43,480 nt of DNA from a bacterium (lineage in GTDB: Bacteria > SZUA-79 > Acidulodesulfobacterales > Acidulodesulfobacteraceae): contig JAJYQS010000006.1 in assembly GCA_021794475.1 (NCBI GenBank), positions 1 to 43,480 of the forward strand, written 5' to 3'. Below, piece after piece: positions 8,842-17,445 of the stretch; positions within the stretch are counted from its first letter, which is position 1; each line of letters opens with the position of its first letter. The position numbers and the translations under genes were made by a program. The notes under the pieces are model-generated. The model had not been told where the DNA came from. It saw only the letters and a program-made list of their open reading frames with translations, and made no database searches.

Positions 8842-9279
8842 ATGATAAGTTTAAATAAATTTAGCAAGTTAGGAAATAAAAAGAAAAAAAGACTCGGAAG
8901 AGGTCAGGGTTCCGGTCATGGACAAACTTCCGGCAAAGGCAATAAAGGTCAAAATGCTCGTGCCGGCGGAGGAGTCAGGGTTGGATTTGAAGGCGGACAA
9001 ATGCCGTATATCAGACGTGTGCCTAAAAGAGGTTTTAATAATCCTTTAAGAGAGGATTATATCATAGTTAATTTGAAAGATATTGCAGGTTTAAAAGAAG
9101 AAAATATTGATATCTATATGTTAAAAGATGCCGGTTTAGTAAAAAATATAAAAGGTAAAAAATTTAAAATATTAGGCGTAGGCGAAATAGATCGTAAAAT
9201 CAAAATAACTTGCAATAAAATTTCTAAAAGCGCTAAAGATAAAATAGAAAAAGCTGGCGGAACAATTGAAATTATATAA
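8842..9279 (+). CDS. rplO: 50S ribosomal protein L15
   Basis: L15 is a late 50S assembly protein. The 145-residue sequence has the Gly/Arg-rich extended N terminus (KKRLGRGQGSGHGQTSGKGN), FEGGQMPYIRRVPKRGFNN, and a C-terminal globular part ending AKDKIEKAGGTIEII. It starts at the first base after the rpsE stop, so rpmD (L30) is absent here. Its own stop sits in a TAATG, giving a decoy ATG before secY. Confidence 0.98.
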   Translation: MISLNKFSKLGNKKKKRLGRGQGSGHGQTSGKGNKGQNARAGGGVRVGFEGGQMPYIRRVPKRGFNNPLREDYIIVNLKDIAGLKEENIDIYMLKDAGLVKNIKGKKFKILGVGEIDRKIKITCNKISKSAKDKIEKAGGTIEII

Positions 9280-9300
9280 TGGCGAGATAATATAATGGCG
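9275..9300 (+). repeat. Duplicated TATAATGGCG at the rplO-secY junction
   Basis: TATAATGGCG occurs at 9275-9284 and again at 9291-9300, 16 bases apart. The second copy contains the secY start. The first creates a decoy ATG at 9279, overlapping the rplO stop and reading only three codons (ATG GCG AGA) before TAA. It looks like a small tandem duplication of a start region. Confidence 0.6.
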
Positions 9301-10596
9301 CAAAGTTTTGAAAATGTAGGTAAAATTCCTGAGCTGCGCAATAGGATTTTCTATACGCTGTTGATGTTCATAGTGTTCAGGCTCGGCGTGCATATTACTA
9401 CACCAGGTGTTAATGCTGTTGCTTTGACTGCATTTTTTAATAAAGCAAATAGTAATTTATTTGGAATGTTTAATATGTTTACAGGCGGAGCCTTATCAAG
9501 ATTCTCTATTTTTTCTCTTGGTATAATGCCATACATCAGTTCGTCTATTATTTTCCAAATGCTTCCAATGGTTTTTCCGGCAATGGATAGATTGCAAAAG
9601 GAAGGGGAGGCAGGAAGAAAACGTTTGATGCAGTATATAAGATACGGCACGGTTGGTTTGGCATTGCTTCAATCTATTGGTATAAGTTATGGAATTCAGG
9701 CGATGAAAAGCCCAAATGGAATTCCTATTGTATCCGACCCAGGTTTATCGTTTATGATTGTTTCAGTAATTGCTTTAACAGCCGGTACTGTTTTTGTTAT
9801 GTGGATAGGCGAAGAAATATCTGAACACGGTATAGGAAATGGAATATCGCTAATTATTTTCGCAGGTATTGTTTCGGCGCTGCCCGCAGCTGCCGTAAAT
9901 ACTTTTAAACTTGTCGGCGCAGGAGAATTGAGCCCTATGCTGATTATTTTAATTATCATAATGATGGCGCTCGTAATTGGATTTATTGTTTTTGTTGAAT
10001 CTGCGCAGCGAAGAATTCCTATACAATATCCTAAAAAAATGGTAGGCAGAAAATTGTATTCCGGACAGGTAAGTTATCTACCGATTAAGGTTAATACGCC
10101 TGGAGTAATTCCTCCAATATTTGCTATGTCGATATTACTTTTTCCTGCTACTATTTCTAATTTTATAAAAGATCCGTTTTTTGAATCTGTATCGCAATAT
10201 TTAAATCCAGATGGTTTTTTATATAATTTAATATTTGTAGTTTTGATATTTTTCTTTTGCTATTTTTATACTGCAATAACATTTAAAGTTGACGAAGTAG
10301 CTGATGATTTAAGAAAATACGGCGGAAATGTACCGGGTATTAAACCGGGAAAGTCCACAGCGAATTTTATAGACAAAATTCTTAATAGAGTTACATTTAT
10401 AGGGGCTGTTTATGTCTCCGCAATCTGTTTATTGCCTACTATCTTAATTGATAAATTCCATGTCCCTTTTTACTTTGGAGGAACCGGATTATTAATTGTA
10501 GTTGTCGTTGCAATGGATACTATAGTTCAAATACAATCGCATTTATTATATAGAAATTATGATAGTTTATTAAAAAAAGCATCTAAAAAAAGATGA
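9295..10596 (+). CDS. secY: Preprotein translocase subunit SecY
   Basis: SecY is the membrane channel through which Sec substrates pass. The 433-residue protein has the family length with ten predicted membrane segments. Recognisable parts are ELRNRIFYTLLMFIVFRLG (TM1), the plug-region MFTGGALSRFSIFSLGIMPY, SSSIIFQML, the WIGEEISEHGIGNGISLIIF segment, the AQRRIPIQYPKKMVG cytosolic loop, and DLRKYGGNVPGIKPGKSTA. The ATG at 9295 gives a short N terminus typical of SecY. It overlaps adk by four bases. Confidence 0.98.
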   Translation: MAQSFENVGKIPELRNRIFYTLLMFIVFRLGVHITTPGVNAVALTAFFNKANSNLFGMFNMFTGGALSRFSIFSLGIMPYISSSIIFQMLPMVFPAMDRLQKEGEAGRKRLMQYIRYGTVGLALLQSIGISYGIQAMKSPNGIPIVSDPGLSFMIVSVIALTAGTVFVMWIGEEISEHGIGNGISLIIFAGIVSALPAAAVNTFKLVGAGELSPMLIILIIIMMALVIGFIVFVESAQRRIPIQYPKKMVGRKLYSGQVSYLPIKVNTPGVIPPIFAMSILLFPATISNFIKDPFFESVSQYLNPDGFLYNLIFVVLIFFFCYFYTAITFKVDEVADDLRKYGGNVPGIKPGKSTANFIDKILNRVTFIGAVYVSAICLLPTILIDKFHVPFYFGGTGLLIVVVVAMDTIVQIQSHLLYRNYDSLLKKASKKR

Positions 10597-11270
10597 AAAA
10601 TAATTTAATTTGCGTTCTAATCGGCGCGCCCGGAGCCGGGAAAGGAACGCAGGCTAAAAATGTTGCCAACTACTATAACTGCAAACTTATATCAACAGGG
10701 GACATACTCAGAGAGAATGTCGAGAATCGAACGGTATTGGGTCTTGAAGCCAAAAAATATATTGACAACGGTAATTTGGCACCAGCCCAAATAGTTGTTT
10801 CAATGATTAAAAATGTTATTAAATCGTCTGTAGAAAATAAAGCCGGAGCTGATAAAAGTTTTTTGTTTGACGGATTTCCAAGAGATTTAGAACAAAATAA
10901 GCTATTTGAACAAATATTAGATGAGCTAAATTTGTCTATTAAGGGAGTCATATATATAAATATAGAAGATGATATTGTTTATGAAAGGTTGACAAATAGG
11001 CGTATATGTCCTAAATGCAATAGAGTGTATCATTTAAAATTTAATCCGCCAAAATTTGATAATTTGTGTGATGATTGCAAGGTTAAACTGATAACAAGAG
11101 AAGACGATAAAATAGATGTTATAAAAAATAGATTGGAAGTTTACAAGCAGTTAACATACCCATTAATAGAATATTATAGAAAAAAAAATAAAGTTGTAGA
11201 GATTAATGGAAATAAAAATGCAGATGACGTATTAAAAGATATTATCTCAGGAATTAATTGCGCTAGATGA
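10593..11270 (+). CDS. adk: Adenylate kinase with zinc-binding lid
   Basis: Adk interconverts ATP + AMP and 2 ADP. The 225-residue enzyme has the P-loop GAPGAGKGT (11-19), the AMP-site STGDILRE (34-41) and the DGFPRD motif (93-98). The lid carries C139-x2-C142 and C159-x2-C162, the zinc form common in Gram-positives and several Gram-negative lineages. The ATG overlaps the secY stop (ATGA, 10593-10596); the secY-adk-map order is widely conserved. Confidence 0.98.
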   Translation: MKNNLICVLIGAPGAGKGTQAKNVANYYNCKLISTGDILRENVENRTVLGLEAKKYIDNGNLAPAQIVVSMIKNVIKSSVENKAGADKSFLFDGFPRDLEQNKLFEQILDELNLSIKGVIYINIEDDIVYERLTNRRICPKCNRVYHLKFNPPKFDNLCDDCKVKLITREDDKIDVIKNRLEVYKQLTYPLIEYYRKKNKVVEINGNKNADDVLKDIISGINCAR

Positions 11271-11343
11271 TAGTGTTGCAGATATTTTATATTTAATATA
11301 TTTTATTAAGAAAAATATATAAGGATACTAATTAATTTTGATA

Positions 11344-11358
11344 ATCTATCAGATAGAT
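11344..11358. promoter_or_regulatory. Perfect palindrome across the map start codon
   Basis: ATCTATC-A-GATAGAT is a 7+1+7 palindrome at 11344-11358 that covers the first two bases of the map ATG (11357). There is no Shine-Dalgarno in the normal position; the nearest, AAGGA, is about 35 bases upstream. In RNA it could fold as a small hairpin with a 5-base loop and bury the start; in DNA it could be an operator. Its function is unknown. Confidence 0.4.
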
Positions 11359-12100
11359 GATTAGTTTAAAAAGCAAAGCTGATATAGAAGGTATTAGAAA
11401 ATCAGGTGCAATCGTAAATCAAGTTCTAAATAGTTTAGCTGAGATAACCAAACCCGGTTTGGCTACAAAAAATTATGACATCAAAGCCGAAGAGATAGTT
11501 CATAATTATTATAATGCTAAATGTGCATTTAAAGGTTATAGCGGTTTTCCGCATTCTGTATGCGTATCTATAAATGAAGAGGTTGTTCATGGTTTTCCAT
11601 CGGATAGGAAACTGCACGAGGGAGATATAGTAAGTTTAGATTTCGGAGTTGTATATAACGGTTATTATGCTGATTCTGCCATAACGGTTGCTGTAGGCGC
11701 AATATCCGCAGAAGCCGAAGAGTTGATTGAAACAACAAGAAAATCTTTGTACGAGGGCATAAATCAAGCTAAGATAGGCAATGATTTGAGCAAAATAAGC
11801 GGCGCAATTGAAAATTATGTTTTAAGTAAAAATTTTTCTGTTGTTCGTGATTTTGTAGGACACGGTGTAGGATTTGAATTACACGAAGATCCGCAGGTTC
11901 CTAACTATGTTATTAAGAATTATAATGTAATTCTCGAAGAAGGTTTAGTGATCGCAATTGAGCCAATGGTAAACGAAAAGAATTATAAAGTAAAAATAAA
12001 AAAAAATCATTGGACTGTCATAACCATTGACGGCGGTTTATCAGCACATTTTGAGCATACTGTTGCTATAACGCAAAACGGTCCGGAAATTTTAACTTAA
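11357..12100 (+). CDS. map: Methionine aminopeptidase, type I
   Basis: Map removes the initiator methionine from nascent proteins. The 247-residue enzyme has the pita-bread fold with all five metal ligands: D95, D106, H169, E202 and E233 (in LDFGVVYNGYYADSA, DFVGHGVG, AIEPM and HFEHTVAIT). There is no N-terminal zinc finger or SH3 extension, so it is type Ia. The ATG at 11357 gives the usual MISLKSKADIEGIRKSG start. It lacks a close Shine-Dalgarno. Confidence 0.98.
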   Translation: MISLKSKADIEGIRKSGAIVNQVLNSLAEITKPGLATKNYDIKAEEIVHNYYNAKCAFKGYSGFPHSVCVSINEEVVHGFPSDRKLHEGDIVSLDFGVVYNGYYADSAITVAVGAISAEAEELIETTRKSLYEGINQAKIGNDLSKISGAIENYVLSKNFSVVRDFVGHGVGFELHEDPQVPNYVIKNYNVILEEGLVIAIEPMVNEKNYKVKIKKNHWTVITIDGGLSAHFEHTVAITQNGPEILT

Positions 12101-12174
12101 CGTTGATAGTTTATTTAACTGAAATGCTGATTATAAGAAATTAAATTTATATAAATGAGAAATCAAATTAAAAT

Positions 12175-12396
12175 ATGGCAAAAAAAGAAGATTTAATTGA
12201 AGTTGAAGGCGTTGTTTTAGAACCGCTGCCTAATGCTATGTTTAGAGTAGAATTGGAGAATGGACACAAAGTGCTTGCTCATATATCCGGTAAGATGCGT
12301 ATGCACTATATAAGAATTTTACCCGGAGATAAAGTGACTGTTGAACTTTCGCCATACGATCTTACACGCGGCAGGATAATATTTAGAACAAAATAA
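12175..12396 (+). CDS. infA: Translation initiation factor IF-1
   Basis: IF-1 occupies the A site of the 30S subunit during initiation. The 73-residue product is a single S1-like OB fold: [40 protein letters not shown] and [14 protein letters not shown], all near-consensus. It follows map after 74 bases and precedes rpmJ, the usual arrangement in many bacteria. No strong Shine-Dalgarno is visible ahead of the ATG. Confidence 0.98.
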   Translation: MAKKEDLIEVEGVVLEPLPNAMFRVELENGHKVLAHISGKMRMHYIRILPGDKVTVELSPYDLTRGRIIFRTK

Positions 12397-12437
12397 TAAA
12401 ATTAATAAGAAAAATAAATAAGATAGGAGTATAAAAA

Positions 12438-12551
12438 TTGAAAGTTAGATCATCGGTAAAAAAAATTTGCGATAAATGTAAAGTTGTAAAAAGAAAAGGC
12501 GTTGTACGAGTTATTTGTGAAAATCCAAAACATAAACAGCGTCAGGGATAA
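12438..12551 (+). CDS. rpmJ: 50S ribosomal protein L36, zinc form
   Basis: This 37-residue gene is easily missed because it is short and starts with TTG at 12438, behind TAGGAG. The product begins [20 protein letters not shown] and ends [10 protein letters not shown]11, C14, C27 and H32 form the zinc site of the C+ type of L36. It lies in its standard place between infA and rpsM, with 13 bases to the rpsM start. Confidence 0.97.
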   Translation: MKVRSSVKKICDKCKVVKRKGVVRVICENPKHKQRQG

Positions 12552-12564
12552 ATAGGAGGAATAA

Positions 12565-12936
12565 ATGGCTAGAATATCGGGTATTGATTTACCAAAAAAT
12601 AAAAGGATTGAAATCGGTTTGACCTATATTTTTGGCATAGGAAGATCCACATCAAAAAAAATATTGTCTAATACCGGCATTGATTTGAATATCAAAGTTA
12701 ATGACCTTACCGAAGACCAGGTTAATTTGATACGCCAGGCTATTGACCAAAAATTTAAGGTTGAAGGAGATCTTAAAAGAGAAATTCAAACTAATATCAA
12801 GAGACTTATTGATATAGCTTCATATAGAGGCCTCAGACATAAAAAAGGTTTGCCGGTAAGAGGTCAAAGGACAAAAACAAATTCAAGAACGAGGAAAGGA
12901 CCGAGAAAATCCATAGGGTCGTTAAAAAAAGCTTAA
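12565..12936 (+). CDS. rpsM: 30S ribosomal protein S13
   Basis: S13 sits at the top of the 30S head and contacts the 50S subunit and P-site tRNA. The 123-residue protein starts [20 protein letters not shown], followed by the helix-two-turn-helix [16 protein letters not shown]. The C terminus [18 protein letters not shown] then [10 protein letters not shown] is typical. GGAGGA precedes the ATG. Confidence 0.98.
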   Translation: MARISGIDLPKNKRIEIGLTYIFGIGRSTSKKILSNTGIDLNIKVNDLTEDQVNLIRQAIDQKFKVEGDLKREIQTNIKRLIDIASYRGLRHKKGLPVRGQRTKTNSRTRKGPRKSIGSLKKA

Positions 12937-13007
12937 ATGCGGCTCAGATAAATTAGTAAACTTTATTAATTGAAATTATAATAATTTGAATTACTTAAGA
13001 GGTTTAA

Positions 13008-13403
13008 ATGGCTGAACAGAAGAAAAAGACTATTAAGAAAAAAAAAGAAAAAAAAACAATACAGAATGCAATAGCTCATGTAAAATCAACATTTAACAAC
13101 ACGATAGTAAGTATCTCAGATTTAAACGGCAATGTTATTGCCTGGGCTAGCTCCGGCAGTTCAGGTTTTAAAGGTTCAAGAAAAAGTACCCCTTATGCCG
13201 GCCAGATAGCTGCAGAAAATGCCGCTAAAAAAGTTTCCGAATATGGAGTATCAAACATCGAAGTATATATTAAGGGTCCAGGCAGCGGAAGAGAAAGCGC
13301 TCTGAGAGCTCTTCAAAGTTCAGGTTTGAACATTACGGTTATTAAAGATGTTACGCCGATACCTCACAATGGCTGCAGACCGTCTAAAAGAAGACGTGTG
13401 TGA
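13008..13403 (+). CDS. rpsK: 30S ribosomal protein S11
   Basis: S11 lies on the 30S platform near the E site. The 131-residue protein has a Lys-rich N-terminal tail (about 18 residues) and then the conserved [55 protein letters not shown] and the terminal [24 protein letters not shown] lies upstream of the ATG. It comes 71 bases after rpsM and 80 before rpsD. Confidence 0.98.
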   Translation: MAEQKKKTIKKKKEKKTIQNAIAHVKSTFNNTIVSISDLNGNVIAWASSGSSGFKGSRKSTPYAGQIAAENAAKKVSEYGVSNIEVYIKGPGSGRESALRALQSSGLNITVIKDVTPIPHNGCRPSKRRRV

Positions 13404-13483
13404 GTGAGATTATAGACAGCTTATTTTATTTATATTTACAAATAGTTTATTAATAACATTAATTTTAATAAAGAGGTTGATAA

Positions 13484-14110
13484 ATGGCTAAATATACTGA
13501 AGCCAGATGTAGAATATGCAGAAGAGAAGGATTAAAGCTTTTTTTAAAAGGTGAAAGATGCCTTACGGATAAGTGCGCTATTGAAAGAAAAGCTTACGGT
13601 CCGGGTCAGCATAAAGGAGGAAGAGGCAAGTTTTCTGAATTTGGAGAACAGTTGAGAGAAAAACAAAAATTAAGAAAAACATATAGTCTTATGGAAAAAC
13701 AATTTAAAAAAGTTTATCGTTTAGCTGAAAAAATGGAAGGTATAACCGGAGAAAATCTATTAATATTGCTTGAAAGAAGATTAGACAATGTTATTTATGA
13801 AATGGGTTTTGCGAGTTCGCGTTCTTTTTCAAGACAACTTATCAGGCATGGACATGTGAAAGTTAACGGTAAAAAATTAGATATTCCGTCATATACTGTG
13901 AATATTGGAGACGAGATAACAATCTCTGAAAAAAGTAAAAAAAATGACTTGATTAATAAATCTATAGAATTGTCCATTAGAAAAAATACTTATAATTGGT
14001 TGGAAGTCGATAAGGATGCATATAAAGGCGTTTACAAGAATTATCCTGAACGAGATGATATTGCTACTTCAATAAACGAAAAACTTATTGTCGAGCTGTA
14101 TTCTAAATAG
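13484..14110 (+). CDS. rpsD: 30S ribosomal protein S4, zinc form
   Basis: S4 starts 30S assembly and often represses its own operon. The 208-residue protein carries four N-terminal cysteines (C9, C12, C26, C31), the zinc-binding form, followed by the AIERKAYGPGQHKGGRGKFS segment. The S4 RNA-binding domain is at about residues 97-160 (LLILLERRLDNVIYEMGFAS, ROLIRHGHV-like RQLIRHGHVKVNGKKLDIPS). Its place between rpsK and rpoA is standard. Confidence 0.98.
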   Translation: MAKYTEARCRICRREGLKLFLKGERCLTDKCAIERKAYGPGQHKGGRGKFSEFGEQLREKQKLRKTYSLMEKQFKKVYRLAEKMEGITGENLLILLERRLDNVIYEMGFASSRSFSRQLIRHGHVKVNGKKLDIPSYTVNIGDEITISEKSKKNDLINKSIELSIRKNTYNWLEVDKDAYKGVYKNYPERDDIATSINEKLIVELYSK

Positions 14111-14140
14111 GAGCCTAATATAATTTTTTTTGGAGGCAAT

Positions 14141-15157
14141 ATGAAAAAAAGTTGGCTTTCACTTATTAAGCCAAAAAGAATAGAATTTGAAAAGGAAACA
14201 TATACGGATTATTATGGAAAATTGATTGTTGAACCTTTAGAAAGAGGATTCGGTATTACTATTGGCAACTCATTAAGAAGAATATTGCTATCATCTATTA
14301 TGGGGCATAAAATTTCAGAAGTAAAATTTGACAACGTATATCATGAGTTTTCTACAATTCCAGGCATTGCAGAGGATGTTACAGAGATAATTCTGAACTT
14401 AAAAGAGGTCGATTTCAACCTGTTTTCAGATGGCGGACAAGAGATGGTTTATCTTGATACGGATACTGAAGGAGATATATTTGCTTCGGATATAAAAACG
14501 TCTCAGAATATAGAAGTTATAAATAAAGAAAAAAAATTGTTTACGATATCAAAAGGCGGTCATTTTAAAGCTGAAATGTTAGTTACGAGCGGCAGAGGAT
14601 ATGTTTCAAACGAGGTTATAAAGCGCGAAGATGCGCCATTAGGTACTATTACTCTCGATGTAGCATATTCTCCAATTAAAAAAGTTACTGTAGATGTTTC
14701 GTACGCAAGGGTAGGCAAAATAATAGATTATGATAGATTAGTGATGGAAATATTTACTAACGGATATATTACGCCGGAAGATGCATTAAAAGAGGCTTCT
14801 GGAATTATGCAGGATCAATTGTCGGTTTTTGTATCTTTTGAAGAAATGGAGCAAATGCTTCCAAAAAGCATTAATGCGAATGAAGAAATAATCGTAGAAG
14901 AAAAAAATAATGATAATCTTCATAAAAGTGTTGACGAATTAGAATTATCGGTAAGGTCAGCCAATTGTTTAAAAAATGCGGATATCAGAACATTATTTGA
15001 ATTAGTTCAAAAATCGGAAAATGAAATGTTGAGAACTAAAAATTTTGGAAGAAAATCGCTGAATGAAATTAAAGAAGTCCTTGCAACTATGGGACTTAGT
15101 CTTGGTATGAAATTAGATAATGTTAAAAATATTGAAGAAACAAAAGAAAATAATTAG
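14141..15157 (+). CDS. rpoA: RNA polymerase alpha subunit
   Basis: The alpha subunit dimerises to start RNA polymerase assembly and its C-terminal domain contacts UP elements and activators. The 338-residue protein shows the N-terminal domain ([20 protein letters not shown], residues about 31-50; [20 protein letters not shown]) and the alpha-CTD with the helix-hairpin-helix ([16 protein letters not shown], then [17 protein letters not shown]). TTTGGAGGC precedes the ATG. It is co-directional with rpsD (30 bases) and rplQ (28 bases). Confidence 0.98.
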   Translation: MKKSWLSLIKPKRIEFEKETYTDYYGKLIVEPLERGFGITIGNSLRRILLSSIMGHKISEVKFDNVYHEFSTIPGIAEDVTEIILNLKEVDFNLFSDGGQEMVYLDTDTEGDIFASDIKTSQNIEVINKEKKLFTISKGGHFKAEMLVTSGRGYVSNEVIKREDAPLGTITLDVAYSPIKKVTVDVSYARVGKIIDYDRLVMEIFTNGYITPEDALKEASGIMQDQLSVFVSFEEMEQMLPKSINANEEIIVEEKNNDNLHKSVDELELSVRSANCLKNADIRTLFELVQKSENEMLRTKNFGRKSLNEIKEVLATMGLSLGMKLDNVKNIEETKENN

Positions 15158-15185
15158 GAATTAACTACATAGACAGAGGTAAAAA

Positions 15186-15563
15186 ATGCGTCACAGAAAA
15201 ATTAAGTCTAGACTAAATAGAACGTCATCTCATAGGTCTGCGCTTTTAAGAAATATGGCGGCATCTATGATAGAACACGAAAGAATTGAAACCACTCTTC
15301 CAAAAGCAAGGGTTATTAGAAGCTATATAGAAAAACTTATAACGCTTGGAAAAAACGATACTACGTCAAATAGAAGACTGGCTTTTTCAAGATTAAGGAA
15401 TAAGTCCGCAACAAAAAAATTATTTGGAGAAATTAGTCCAAGATTCAAAGAAAGACCCGGCGGTTATACAAGAATTATAAAAACCGGATTCAGGGCAGGA
15501 GACATCAGTCCTTTAGGATTTATTGAATTTGTCTCGGAAGACAAGCAAGAAAAAAATAAATAA
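15186..15563 (+). CDS. rplQ: 50S ribosomal protein L17
   Basis: L17 lies near the exit tunnel. The 125-residue protein begins [20 protein letters not shown] and contains the conserved [17 protein letters not shown], ending in [23 protein letters not shown] precedes the ATG. It is the last gene of the ribosomal block. A structured element with a U-tract starts eight bases after the stop. Confidence 0.98.
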   Translation: MRHRKIKSRLNRTSSHRSALLRNMAASMIEHERIETTLPKARVIRSYIEKLITLGKNDTTSNRRLAFSRLRNKSATKKLFGEISPRFKERPGGYTRIIKTGFRAGDISPLGFIEFVSEDKQEKNK

Positions 15564-15570
15564 ATAGAGG

Positions 15571-15653
15571 AAAAGCATCTGATTTATTTTAATGCCGGGC
15601 ATTGGCTCAGTTTGTAAATGCAAGGCGTGAAATGAAAATAGGTGCTTTTTTTT
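15571..15653 (+). terminator. Structured terminator-like RNA element after rplQ
   Basis: AAAAGCATCT (15571-15580) pairs with AGGTGCTTTT (15640-15649) over ten bases with one U-G pair, and the right arm runs into a tract of eight T (15646-15653). Within the ~59-base loop, AATGC (15591-15595) pairs with GCATT (15599-15603), or that GCATT pairs with AATGC at 15617-15621 instead, so two hairpins exclude each other. The outer stem plus U-tract fits intrinsic termination of the ribosomal operon. The large, foldable loop is unusual for a plain terminator. The rest of the gap to trpE holds the promoter region described next. Confidence 0.6.
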
Positions 15654-15740
15654 ATTAAATTTATAATAAGATTTGTAAAAAAATAATTAAGCCTCCATAA
15701 TTATATTTTATATCGTCAAATATTAAATATAATGCACTTA

Positions 15741-15768
15741 TTGTATATTAGATTAAACAATATATAAT
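15741..15768 (+). promoter_or_regulatory. Candidate trp operon promoter
   Basis: TTGTAT (15741-15746), a 16-base spacer and a perfect TATAAT (15763-15768) would start transcription about 35 bases before trpE. A second perfect TATAAT lies at 15794-15799, only ten bases before the trpE ATG at 15809, but I see no good -35 for it; if used, it would give a nearly leaderless message. The region is strongly AT-rich, so both are predictions. Confidence 0.4.
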
Positions 15769-15778
15769 TATGTTTAAT
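15752..15778. promoter_or_regulatory. Operator-like dyad over the trp promoter
   Basis: ATTAAACA (15752-15759) and TGTTTAAT (15771-15778) form a perfect 8-base inverted repeat with an 11-base spacer centred on the -10 box of the promoter. This is the position expected of a repressor site. It does not resemble the enteric TrpR operator (no CTAG core), so the protein that might bind is unknown. Confidence 0.35.
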
Positions 15779-15808
15779 TTAATAAAATTGTGATATAATT
15801 GCCTAATT

Positions 15809-17380
15809 ATGTCAATAATAAACAAGAGCAATATAAAAGATATTGCATTATCATATAATGTAATTCCTATAATAAAAGAAATTACCGGAGATATGGAAAC
15901 CCCTATCTCTATATTTTCTGTATTTTCTGATGAGCCTTTTTCATTTTTTTTTGAAAGCGCTGAAGGTGTGGGCAAATGGGGGCGGTATTCTTTTATTTGT
16001 TTAAATCCTCATTTCACAGTCAGTCTTTTAGACAAAAATATTGTATTTAACAAATTTGAAGAAAAAAACAACATTTCATCAGGTATTTCATCTTGCAATT
16101 ACAGTTTAGATGAAATTGACAATAAAGATATATTTTCTTTTCTTAAAGAAATAATTTCACAATATAAAATATACAATAAAGATCTTCCCGAAAATTTTAC
16201 AGCCGGTTTATTCGGATATTTAGGTTATGAAATCTGCAGTTTAATTGAAAAACTTCCCCCAACCAAAAAAGATGTAACCGATGTGCCAGACCTTTTTTTA
16301 ATGTTGCCTAAAAATATTATAATATATGATTCTTTATTGCAAAAAATATTAATTGTAGTTCTCCTCATAAATGACGATTTTTCTGAAAATATAGAAGAAA
16401 AATTTGATGATGCAATTAATAATATTACAAATATTGTCGGTAAGATAAGGGATAGGAACTGCGGCAATCATGTTGAAAAGATATTTGACGCAAACTTAAA
16501 ATCGAAAAATATAGAAATAATTGACGAAGTTGATTTTAATTTGTATAAAGAAAAAGTATTAAAAGCCAAAGATTATATTCTTAAAGGAGATATATTTCAG
16601 ATTCAAATTTCTAGAAGAAAAAAAATTTTAAATTTCCCCAACCCTTTTTGTTTTTATCGCGCTTTAAGACTAGTTAATCCTTCTCCTTATATGTTTTACC
16701 TTAAAATAAATGATTTTATTATAGCAGGATCTTCGCCTGAAAATTTAATTAAATTATCTGACAATATAATTGAAACAAGACCGATAGCCGGAACTATCGT
16801 AAGAGGTTCCAATCCGGCAGAAGATGAAATGCTGGCTTTGAAACTTCTTGATGATCCTAAGGAAAGGGCTGAGCATGTTATGCTCGTGGATTTGGGAAGA
16901 AATGATATAGGAAGGGTATCTAAAATAGGCACTGTCAAAGTTGACAAGCTAATGTATATAGAAAAATATTCGCATGTTCAGCATATAGTTACAAACATAG
17001 TTGCGGAGATAGATGAAAAATTTGATGCGTTTGATCTTATCAGAGCAACATTCCCCGCAGGAACCTTAACCGGCGCTCCAAAAGTGAGAGCAATGGAATT
17101 AATTAACGAAATGGAAGATTCCAAAAGGGGGGTATATGGCGGAGGCGTTGGATATTTTGGATTTTTAAATAACGGCAAGTGCGAAAAAATGGAATTTTGT
17201 ATTACTATCAGAACGGCATTATTTAATAAATCTGCATGTTATGTACAGGCTGCAGGCGGGATAGTATTTGATTCTACGCCTGAAAATGAATTTGCGGAAA
17301 CTGAAAATAAATTAAAGCATCTTATAACAGCGTTCGATATCGCCGGCAAACTTTGTGCCGATAGCCAGTCAGTCGGTTAA
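15809..17380 (+). CDS. trpE: Anthranilate synthase component I
   Basis: TrpE makes anthranilate from chorismate with ammonia supplied by TrpG, the committed step of tryptophan synthesis. The 523-residue protein has the N-terminal regulatory strand FFFESAEGVGKWGRYSF (residues about 46-62; the family LLES feedback-site motif is here FFES) and a full chorismate-binding domain: ETRPIAGTIVRG from 322, EHVMLVDLGRNDIGRV from 355, FPAGTLTGAPK 415-425, and YGGGVGYFG. The alternative PabB is less likely given the full trp operon downstream. No Shine-Dalgarno precedes the ATG. Confidence 0.96.
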   Translation: MSIINKSNIKDIALSYNVIPIIKEITGDMETPISIFSVFSDEPFSFFFESAEGVGKWGRYSFICLNPHFTVSLLDKNIVFNKFEEKNNISSGISSCNYSLDEIDNKDIFSFLKEIISQYKIYNKDLPENFTAGLFGYLGYEICSLIEKLPPTKKDVTDVPDLFLMLPKNIIIYDSLLQKILIVVLLINDDFSENIEEKFDDAINNITNIVGKIRDRNCGNHVEKIFDANLKSKNIEIIDEVDFNLYKEKVLKAKDYILKGDIFQIQISRRKKILNFPNPFCFYRALRLVNPSPYMFYLKINDFIIAGSSPENLIKLSDNIIETRPIAGTIVRGSNPAEDEMLALKLLDDPKERAEHVMLVDLGRNDIGRVSKIGTVKVDKLMYIEKYSHVQHIVTNIVAEIDEKFDAFDLIRATFPAGTLTGAPKVRAMELINEMEDSKRGVYGGGVGYFGFLNNGKCEKMEFCITIRTALFNKSACYVQAAGGIVFDSTPENEFAETENKLKHLITAFDIAGKLCADSQSVG

Positions 17381-17445
17381 ATAAAAGTTCAATAAAATAG
17401 ACAAGCAAGCCAGATAAGATAGATAAGACAGGATAGGGATTAATT

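Noticed and set aside
15592-15630. A 12-codon reading frame (MPGIGSVCKCKA) upstream of trpE that could be a trp leader peptide
   Set aside because: It has no Trp codon and no ribosome binding site, and it lies inside the structured element after rplQ.
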